NCBI GenBank assembly: GCA_944391355.1
Contig: CALXTG010000020.1
Location: forward strand, 1-11,952
DNA from: an uncultured Alphaproteobacteria bacterium
Lineage (GTDB): Bacteria; Pseudomonadota; Alphaproteobacteria; RF32; CAG-239
Length of the DNA: 11,952 nt
Direction of reading: 5' to 3'
Shown: piece after piece, positions 7,210-11,952 of the stretch
How the letters are laid out: each line of letters starts with the position of its first letter
How positions within the stretch are numbered: the stretch's first letter is position 1
Position numbers and translations under genes: made by a program
Notes under the pieces: model-generated
Told to the model about the DNA's origin: nothing
What the model saw: the letters and a program-made list of their open reading frames with translations, nothing else
The model's database searches: none

Positions 7210-7225
7210 GGGTAACTAATACAGA
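7188..7225 (+). repeat. Partial third copy of the palindromic element
   Basis: The same 16-base palindrome CATCTTTTAAAAGATG recurs at 7188-7203. From 7195 to 7225, 31 bases match the left end of copy 2 (7047-7077) with a single C-to-T difference, after which similarity stops. It therefore looks like a left-end remnant, with a short right-end remnant before it. The piece at 7171-7187 between copy 2 and this fragment shows nothing I recognise. Confidence 0.7.
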
Positions 7226-7259
7226 TGTGGTTTACCGTCTGGGAGTGCGGTTTGTTTAT

Positions 7260-7265
7260 AAGGAG
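7260..7265 (+). promoter_or_regulatory. Ribosome binding site that sets the lpxD start
   Basis: AAGGAG lies seven bases before the ATG at 7273. It supports this start over the in-frame ATG at 7225, which would add 16 non-homologous residues partly encoded by the repeat remnant and has no ribosome site of its own. Confidence 0.75.
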
Positions 7266-7272
7266 AAACTTT

Positions 7273-8304
7273 ATGGTTGATACGCGTTTTTATCAAAATA
7301 ACGGTCCGTTTACTTTGGCAGAGGTGGCCGAGATTTGTGCCGCCGAGCTGGTTGATGCTTCCAAAGCCGGAGTTAAAGTTGCAGAAATTGCCATGCTGCC
7401 GGTTGCCGGGGAAGGCGAGATTTGTTTCTTTTATGATAAAAAGATGAAAGAAGCGGCAAAAGAGATGAAAGCGACTGCCTGTGTTACAACGGAAGATTTT
7501 CTGCCGCTGGTTCCGGAAACGGTTGCTGCGTTGGTTGCTAAGAATCCGCAGGAAGCTTATCGTCAATTGAATATGAAGATGTATGCCGAACCGCAGCCGC
7601 AGAAAAAAATTGCCGCAACGGCCGTGGTTGCCGAAACGGCTAAAATCGGCGCCGGTTGTTTTATCGGGGAATATGCAGTTATTGAAGACGGGGTTGAGAT
7701 CGGTGATAACTGCCGTATCGGGCATCACGCCGTTATTGCCCATGGCTGCAAAATCGGCAATAACTGCCGGATTGATGCCGGGGCGATGATTTCTCACACC
7801 ATAATGGGGAATGATTGTTTTATTTACAGCGGCGCGCAGCTCGGTAATGACGGTTTCGGTTTTATCATGGGGCCGGGCGGTCACAAAAAGTTGCCGCAAG
7901 TCGGGCGGGTTATTTTGGGAAATGATGTTGAAGTCTGTGCCAATGCCTGTATTGACCGCGGCGCTCTTGACGATACGGTTATCGGCGACGGCTGCCGGAT
8001 TGATACTCTGGTTCAGGTGGCGCATAACTGCCATATCGGCCGCGGCTGTGTGTTGGTTTCTCAGGTCGGAGTTGCCGGCAGCTGCCAATTTGATGATTTT
8101 GTGGTTTGCGCCGGTCAGGCCGGGGTGGCAGATCATATCCACATCGGCGCCGGAGCTCAGGTCGGAGCTCAAGGCGGTGTCATGCGCGATATTCCTGCCG
8201 GAGAGGTCGTCTGGGGAACGCCGGCCGTACCGATTAAACAGTCCATGAGACAAATTGCCGCTTTACAAAAGCTGGCAAACGGTGGTAAAACATCTGCGAA
8301 ATAA
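7273..8304 (+). CDS. lpxD: UDP-3-O-(3-hydroxyacyl)glucosamine N-acyltransferase LpxD
   Basis: LpxD adds the second 3-hydroxyacyl chain, from acyl-ACP, to the 2-amino group of UDP-3-O-acyl-glucosamine in lipid A synthesis (cytoplasmic homotrimer). The 343-residue product (E. coli LpxD is 341) has an N-terminal uridine-binding domain (about 1-105), a left-handed beta-helix built of hexapeptide repeats (about 108-315, many of the form [IV]GxxCxI) and a C-terminal helix (about 320-337). The catalytic His is in VQVAHNCHIG (residues 247-256, His 251), aligned with His 239 of E. coli. GNDGFGF (191-197) is also family-typical. There are 15 cysteines, many in the hexapeptide turns. The gene follows the palindromic elements, probably has its own promoter, and is followed after 26 bases by fabZ. 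Confidence 0.96.
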   Translation: MVDTRFYQNNGPFTLAEVAEICAAELVDASKAGVKVAEIAMLPVAGEGEICFFYDKKMKEAAKEMKATACVTTEDFLPLVPETVAALVAKNPQEAYRQLNMKMYAEPQPQKKIAATAVVAETAKIGAGCFIGEYAVIEDGVEIGDNCRIGHHAVIAHGCKIGNNCRIDAGAMISHTIMGNDCFIYSGAQLGNDGFGFIMGPGGHKKLPQVGRVILGNDVEVCANACIDRGALDDTVIGDGCRIDTLVQVAHNCHIGRGCVLVSQVGVAGSCQFDDFVVCAGQAGVADHIHIGAGAQVGAQGGVMRDIPAGEVVWGTPAVPIKQSMRQIAALQKLANGGKTSAK

Positions 8305-8330
8305 ATACTAATTTTATAGAGGAATAACAA

Positions 8331-8777
8331 ATGTCAGAAACAAAAATTTATCAAGTTGAAGAAATTATGGAGATGCTGCCGCATCGTTATCCGTTTTTGC
8401 TGGTTGATAGATTAGAAGTTGAAGTTCCCGGCGTTAAAGGTGTCGGAACCAAAAACGTGACCATGAACGAAGAGTTCTTCCAGGGGCATTTCCCCGGTAA
8501 TCCGGTTATGCCCGGTGTGCTGCAGATTGAAGCGATGGCTCAGACTGCCGGTGCTGTGGTGGTTGCCAATATTGAAGATTATAAAAACAAAAAGTTTGGC
8601 GTGTTCTTTATGTCGATTGACGGTGTGAAATTCCGCAAACCGGTAAAGCCCGGCGATCAGTTGAAAATGCATGTCGAAAAAATTAAAGATCGCGGTAAAA
8701 TTTTTGTTTTCCGCGGTGAATGTATGGTTGACGGGAAAGTCGTTTCCGAAGCCGAATTTACGGCAATGTTGGCTTAA
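8331..8777 (+). CDS. fabZ: (3R)-hydroxyacyl-ACP dehydratase FabZ
   Basis: FabZ removes water from 3-hydroxyacyl-ACP to give trans-2-enoyl-ACP in fatty acid elongation; because LpxA and LpxD use the same 3-hydroxyacyl-ACPs, FabZ competes with them and sets the balance between phospholipid and lipid A. The product has 148 residues, a normal single hot-dog domain. Motifs: LPHRYPFLLVDR (16-27) and the active-site stretch GHFPGNPVMPGVLQIEAMA (52-70), with catalytic His 53 and Glu 67. The start is set by AGAGGA (8319-8324) just upstream. It is co-transcribed with lpxD and closed by a strong terminator 20 bases after the stop. In most alphaproteobacteria lpxA follows directly; here a flagellin gene intervenes. 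Confidence 0.97.
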   Translation: MSETKIYQVEEIMEMLPHRYPFLLVDRLEVEVPGVKGVGTKNVTMNEEFFQGHFPGNPVMPGVLQIEAMAQTAGAVVVANIEDYKNKKFGVFFMSIDGVKFRKPVKPGDQLKMHVEKIKDRGKIFVFRGECMVDGKVVSEAEFTAMLA

Positions 8778-8796
8778 GCGGTTTGATTGTCTTAAT

Positions 8797-8827
8797 AACG
8801 GGGTTGGTTTTAACAACCCCGTTTTTT
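8797..8827 (+). terminator. Strong intrinsic terminator after fabZ
   Basis: CGGGGTTG (8799-8806) pairs perfectly with CAACCCCG (8814-8821) around a seven-base loop, and six T follow (8822-8827). This should end the lpxD-fabZ transcript, so the downstream flagellin gene and lpxA need their own promoters. Confidence 0.92.
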
Positions 8828-8904
8828 GTTTGTAGACAAAACACCGCTCAATTGGTTTAGACGAAAGCAAAGATAGTACCCAAAGGTCGGCTAATATGTG
8901 TTGT

Positions 8905-8934
8905 TTGAAATGTGACATCATAATAAAATATATT
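8905..8934 (+). promoter_or_regulatory. Candidate promoter for the flagellin gene
   Basis: TTGAAA (8905-8910) and TATATT (8929-8934) are 18 bases apart, a plausible sigma70 pair, and a start near 8941 would keep the GAGG ribosome site (8952-8955). I looked for a sigma28 (TAAA...GCCGATAA type) or sigma54 (TGGCAC...TTGC) element, which flagellin genes often use, and saw no clear match. The rest of 8828-8963 shows nothing further. Confidence 0.4.
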
Positions 8935-8963
8935 AAGAGGATAACTATATTGAGGCCGAGAGA

Positions 8964-10757
8964 ATGTCGGGAATTTCGTTAACAGCGTCGATGCGCAGCA
9001 ACTTGTTGAGCTTGCAGAATATTGCAAGTCAACAGGACATTGTGCAAAACCGCTTAGCGACCGGACTTAAAGTTTCTTCGGCCATTGATAATCCCTCTTC
9101 TTATTACACCGCTTCTTCTCTTAATAACCGCGCCGCTGATTTGACCGCGCTTTTGGATGCCATGTCACAGGGCGTGCAGACAATTAAAGCCGCTTCTGAA
9201 GCGATTGGCTCCGGCACCAAATTCCTTGAACAGGCCAAAGCCGTGGCTGATCAGGCGCTCGAAACCGCAGTTCCGGCCAAGGAATGGTTTGCCGAACAGG
9301 CCGGCGAAAACGGCGCAGTCGTCGAGACCGCTCAGGAACTGCTTGACGCAGTCAATTCCGGTAAAGAAACCGTTGTTGTTTACGGTAAAATCGAACTGGA
9401 AAATACGCCTGTTGTTTTACAGGATAATCAGAAACTGGTCGGTGTCGGTTATTTCGGTAATTTTGATTCTGAAACAGATAAATTTTCTCAGATTATCAAC
9501 TGTGATACAAGCATGAAAGGATTAAGCGCCGTTATGATGGGCAACGGCAGCTTGGTAGCCGATCTGACAATTGAATATTCCGCCAGATATTTGAGTAATA
9601 ACGGTACGGTAATGGCTGCTGGAATCAGCGGCGCGGTATTGAGGGATGTTGAAATTAACTTTAAATTTGCCGAAAATTATGAAGAACATAATAACAGCGG
9701 TTCCGTTGTCGTTGTGGACAGTCAGATATCTTTGGAAGGAAATATTAATCTCAACAGTGAAAAACACGGTGTTCATGCGGTCAGAAATTCTACGGTTATA
9801 ATGAATGCCGAAACCAGGATTGAAACGCGGCACCATGGCCTGTATATTAATAATAACAGCCGTTTGGAATTATCCGGAAAATTTTTCAGCAACAATAAGC
9901 AAAATTCGGTATTGGTAAGAGATAATTCGGTTTTAGACGTTCTCTCTGGCAGTGAGATGTATATACTTTCCTCCTATACGTCTTTTATTAGTGGCAGTTC
10001 TTCAGAAGCTTTCGGTTCAAGGATTAATTTTGGAGACGGCGTCAAAATTTATCATCAAAACGGGAGCGGCTTCTTTGCTGCACAAGGAAATTTGGATATC
10101 CGTTTTGGTACCGGCGTGCAGTTTTCGACTGCTGATAAAAGCTGGAAAAGCATGAGAGCGTCATCTTTAAATCTTTTTCCCGGGGATGCATTGAAAAATT
10201 TTGACAGTAATTCTGACTTTATTGCAACGGCGGTTTATATTCCGTTGCTTGCGGAAAGTGAAAAGCTTGCCTATGGTCGGCAGAATTGGCAGTATAATCT
10301 GATTTTACAACAATATGATACTCTGGTCGGTGACAGTTTTTATAAAGGGATAAACCTGCTGAGCGGTCAAAATCTGAAAGTCAATTTCAATGAAGACCGC
10401 AGGTCTAAAATAGAAGTGGCGGGTGTTAAAGCCGACAGCGGAAGTTTGGGCATTGCGGCGCGGGAATGGAAAAATATTGAAGATATTGAAAAATCTGTTT
10501 CCGAGCTGGAAGAAGCAATTAATACCCTGCGCGGCTATGCCTCACAATACGGCAATTACTACTCAATTGTCACGACCCGGCAGGATTTTACCGAAAATCT
10601 GATAAATGTTCTGGAAGAAGGGGCGGATAAACTGACGCTTGCCGATATGAATCAGGAATCTGCCAATATGCTGGCTTTGCAAACCTCTCAGCAGCTGGCG
10701 GTTAATTCGCTTTCGCTGGCAGGCCAGGCTTCTCAAGCGATATTGCGCTTGTTCTAA
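8964..10757 (+). CDS. Flagellin with a large predicted beta-helix insert
   Basis: This is a filament subunit, exported through the flagellar type III system without a signal peptide. The N-terminal D0/D1 part (residues 1-103) carries SLTASMRSNLLSLQNIA, RLATGLKVSSAIDNPSSYYTA and QGVQTIKAASEAI, typical of alphaproteobacterial flagellin. The flagellin fold resumes at about 438 (WQYNLILQQYDTLVGDSFYKGINLL) and runs to the C-terminal D0 helix ending QASQAILRLF (588-597). At 597 residues it is larger than the common 270-500. The extra mass is an insert at about 104-437 whose features, VVVYGKIEL (137-145), DNQKLVGVGYFG (154-165) and a run of ~22-residue units (246-335), resemble pectate-lyase-like right-handed beta-helices; no catalytic set is evident. 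Start: GAGG (8952-8955) eight bases upstream of the ATG. The gene stands alone between fabZ and lpxA, and no fliS, flaF or flbT is nearby. FlgL is an alternative but fits the termini less well. Confidence 0.9.
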   Translation: MSGISLTASMRSNLLSLQNIASQQDIVQNRLATGLKVSSAIDNPSSYYTASSLNNRAADLTALLDAMSQGVQTIKAASEAIGSGTKFLEQAKAVADQALETAVPAKEWFAEQAGENGAVVETAQELLDAVNSGKETVVVYGKIELENTPVVLQDNQKLVGVGYFGNFDSETDKFSQIINCDTSMKGLSAVMMGNGSLVADLTIEYSARYLSNNGTVMAAGISGAVLRDVEINFKFAENYEEHNNSGSVVVVDSQISLEGNINLNSEKHGVHAVRNSTVIMNAETRIETRHHGLYINNNSRLELSGKFFSNNKQNSVLVRDNSVLDVLSGSEMYILSSYTSFISGSSSEAFGSRINFGDGVKIYHQNGSGFFAAQGNLDIRFGTGVQFSTADKSWKSMRASSLNLFPGDALKNFDSNSDFIATAVYIPLLAESEKLAYGRQNWQYNLILQQYDTLVGDSFYKGINLLSGQNLKVNFNEDRRSKIEVAGVKADSGSLGIAAREWKNIEDIEKSVSELEEAINTLRGYASQYGNYYSIVTTRQDFTENLINVLEEGADKLTLADMNQESANMLALQTSQQLAVNSLSLAGQASQAILRLF

Positions 10758-10796
10758 ATGTTTCAAACTTGTAAGTTTTTGTGTGTTTACTATTGT

Positions 10797-10825
10797 TTCA
10801 AATTCTTTTACCTTATTTTTACAAT
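10797..10825 (+). promoter_or_regulatory. Candidate promoter for lpxA
   Basis: TTCAAA (10797-10802) and TACAAT (10820-10825) are 17 bases apart; the -10 matches five of six consensus bases. A start near 10832 would give a 24-base leader containing AAGGA (10844-10848), eight bases from the lpxA ATG. A dedicated promoter is expected because lpxA is cut off from fabZ by a terminator and by the flagellin gene. Confidence 0.45.
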
Positions 10826-10855
10826 ATGAACTAATTTATTTATAAGGAAAAACAC

Positions 10856-11653
10856 ATGACCAATATTCATCCTTCTGCCGTTGTCGAAGACGGTGCCCAG
10901 ATTGCCGCAACAGCAAAAATCGGTCCTTTATGCTGGATCAGTTCAAAAGCAAAAATCGGTGAAAATGTTCAGCTGCTGGGACAGGTTACGGTCATGGGCG
11001 ATACGACAATCGGCGAGGGCACGATTGTTTTTCCGGGAGCAGTTTTGGGCGCCGGTCCGCAGGACCACGGCAACGAATTTCAGGAAGAAGCCAAACTGAT
11101 TATCGGCAAGCGCAATATAATCCGTGAAAATGTCACCATGCAGGCCGGTACGCCGAAAGAGCATTTTACCACGACAGTCGGCGATGACGGTATGTTTATG
11201 GTTAATTCGCATGTTGCGCATGACTGCGTGGTCGGCAATAATGTCATTATGACGAATAACGCGGTTATCGGCGGTCATGTCAGAATCGGCGACGGAGCGA
11301 TTATCGGCGGAAACTCGGCGGTTCATCAGTTCGTAAGAATCGGCCGCAAGGCTATGATCGGCGGAATGACCGGAGTTGATCGCGATGTCGTTCCTTTCGG
11401 TATCGTTGCCAATGATCGCGGTAAACTGCGGGGGCTGAATGTTATCGGCTTGAAACGCAGCGGTTTGGACGAGGCGACGGTTAAATCGATTACCAAGGCT
11501 TATATGTATATTTTCAAGGGAAAAGAAGATAATTTTGATACCCGTATCGAAAAGGCCAAAGAAAAATTCAAAGACAATTCAATGGTTATGGAGCAGCTGA
11601 GCTTTATTGAAGAAGCCTTGCAGGGGCGCCGTAAGGTTATGACCTCGGATTAA
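10856..11653 (+). CDS. lpxA: UDP-N-acetylglucosamine acyltransferase LpxA
   Basis: LpxA transfers a 3-hydroxyacyl chain from ACP to the 3-OH of UDP-GlcNAc, the first step of lipid A synthesis (cytoplasmic homotrimer). The 265-residue product (E. coli LpxA is 262) has the left-handed beta-helix of hexapeptide repeats at about 4-190 and a C-terminal helical domain at about 200-258. The catalytic His is in SHVAHDCVVGNN (118-129, His 122), aligned with His 125 of E. coli. GGNSAVHQFVRIG (151-163) and LNVIGLKRSG (194-203) are typical. IHPSAVVEDGA near the N-terminus is the family start, and the ribosome site AAGGA (10844-10848) fits. At the acyl-ruler position the MTGV segment (171-174) keeps Gly, as in the C14-using E. 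coli enzyme. It is separated from lpxI by a terminator, which breaks the usual lpxA-lpxI transcript. Confidence 0.97.
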   Translation: MTNIHPSAVVEDGAQIAATAKIGPLCWISSKAKIGENVQLLGQVTVMGDTTIGEGTIVFPGAVLGAGPQDHGNEFQEEAKLIIGKRNIIRENVTMQAGTPKEHFTTTVGDDGMFMVNSHVAHDCVVGNNVIMTNNAVIGGHVRIGDGAIIGGNSAVHQFVRIGRKAMIGGMTGVDRDVVPFGIVANDRGKLRGLNVIGLKRSGLDEATVKSITKAYMYIFKGKEDNFDTRIEKAKEKFKDNSMVMEQLSFIEEALQGRRKVMTSD

Positions 11654-11672
11654 TCGCCAGGCCGGTTACACA

Positions 11673-11725
11673 TTCAGGGCGGAAGTTTGTTTTTTCAGAA
11701 AACTTTCTGCCCTGAATTTTTATTT
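11673..11725 (+). terminator. Strong intrinsic terminator after lpxA
   Basis: TTCAGGGC (11673-11680) pairs with GCCCTGAA (11709-11716), and the stem continues inward through GGAAGTTT against AAACTTTCT with two G-U pairs and one bulge. About 16 pairs are followed by TTTTTATTT (11717-11725). It should end the lpxA transcript before lpxI. Confidence 0.88.
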
Positions 11726-11752
11726 GTCATTTATTTACTTTTTTATTCTAAA
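11724..11752 (+). promoter_or_regulatory. Weak candidate promoter for lpxI
   Basis: TTGTCA (11724-11729) and TCTAAA (11747-11752) are 17 bases apart. The implied start, about 11759, is only one or two bases before the lpxI ATG, so the message would be nearly leaderless. Support is limited to a good -35 and a four-of-six -10. Confidence 0.25.
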
Positions 11753-11760
11753 TTAGAAGT

Positions 11761-11952
11761 ATGGAAAGATATAAGAAATTAGGCATTATCGCCGGGGGAG
11801 GAACTATCCCTTTAAGTCTGATCCGTCATTGCCGGCAGAGCGGACGGCCGTTTTTTGTTTTGGCAATTCAGGGAAATGCCGATCCTGAAGTTATTGATGA
11901 TACTTTACCTCATCAATGGATCAGGATCGGGCAGGCCGGCAGCGGTTTTAAA
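11761..11952 (+). CDS. lpxI: UDP-2,3-diacylglucosamine diphosphatase LpxI, 5' part, cut by the right edge
   Basis: LpxI hydrolyses UDP-2,3-diacylglucosamine to lipid X and UMP in lipid A synthesis and replaces LpxH in most alphaproteobacteria. Only the first 64 residues are inside the window (LpxI is usually about 270-290). They match the family N-terminus: YKKLGIIAGGGTIPLSLI (residues 4-21), then GRPFFVLAIQGNADP (28-42) and LPHQWIRIGQAG (49-60), the nucleotide-binding N-terminal domain. The ATG at 11761 is the only start consistent with homologues, but there is no good ribosome site (TTAGAAG at most). It normally sits with lpxA and lpxB; lpxB, if present, would be past the right edge. Confidence 0.93.
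   Translation, partial: MERYKKLGIIAGGGTIPLSLIRHCRQSGRPFFVLAIQGNADPEVIDDTLPHQWIRIGQAGSGFK

Noticed and set aside
6924..7225. CRISPR array in the bamA-lpxD gap
   Set aside because: The repeats are ~125-bp self-complementary units set end to end, not short identical repeats with unique spacers, and no cas genes are present.
7225..7272. Upstream in-frame ATG for lpxD adding 16 residues
   Set aside because: The extra residues would be encoded by the end of the repeat remnant and the leader, do not resemble LpxD, and the AAGGAG site at 7260-7265 clearly serves 7273.
7216..8253. Long (345-codon) minus-strand open frame opposite lpxD
   Set aside because: The plus frame is a complete LpxD with its catalytic His. 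The antisense frame is open because of the codon bias of the hexapeptide repeats; it is rich in His, Asn and Arg and has no recognisable domain.
8935..8982. Possible short leader peptide before the flagellin: AAGAGG, then a TTG at 8950 and ten codons ending in TAA at 8980-8982, overlapping the flagellin start
   Set aside because: TTG starts are rare, the peptide is only ten residues, and the AAGAGG overlaps or abuts the predicted transcription start. Ribosome profiling would be needed to revive it.
10763..10782. Possible terminator after the flagellin: AAACT-TGTA-AGTTT followed by T
   Set aside because: The stem is five AT-rich pairs and too weak to call; no other hairpin was seen before lpxA.

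Overview
The window looks like the chromosome of an alphaproteobacterium of moderate GC content. It carries most of the usual alphaproteobacterial run of translation, lipid-carrier and outer-membrane genes: pyrH-frr-uppS-cdsA-rseP-bamA-lpxD-fabZ-lpxA-lpxI. Use of LpxI rather than LpxH, an RseP with a single PDZ domain, and an alpha-type flagellin all fit. I cannot place it more precisely from sequence alone; a host-associated, uncultured lineage is only a guess.

Layout. 1-425 (minus): 5' part of plsY, running off the left edge. 426-612: divergent intergenic region with candidate promoters. 613-4630: pyrH, frr, uppS, cdsA and rseP, all on the plus strand and closely packed; a hairpin plus T-run sits between frr and uppS, and cdsA overlaps uppS. 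4665-6926: bamA. 6924-7225: two complete and one partial copy of a ~125-bp imperfect-palindrome (MITE-like) element filling the bamA-lpxD gap. 7273-8777: lpxD and fabZ, closed by a strong terminator. 8964-10757: a 597-residue flagellin carrying a large predicted beta-helix insert. 10856-11653: lpxA, followed by another strong terminator. 11761 to the right edge: 5' part of lpxI.

How the genes work together. PyrH supplies UDP. UppS makes the undecaprenyl carrier, and PlsY and CdsA make phospholipid precursors. RseP handles envelope-stress proteolysis and BamA inserts outer-membrane proteins. LpxA, LpxD and LpxI make lipid A precursors, while FabZ makes the acyl chains that supply both phospholipid and lipid A. 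The cluster is therefore an envelope-biogenesis block.

Three things depart from the usual plan. dxr (normally between cdsA and rseP) and skp (normally after bamA) are absent. A family of palindromic elements occupies the bamA-lpxD junction and overlaps the bamA stop codon. A flagellin gene with its own signals sits between fabZ and lpxA; its insert is more AT-rich than the gene ends and lies at an unusual place in the flagellin fold. This flagellin and the palindromic elements are the parts most worth a second look.
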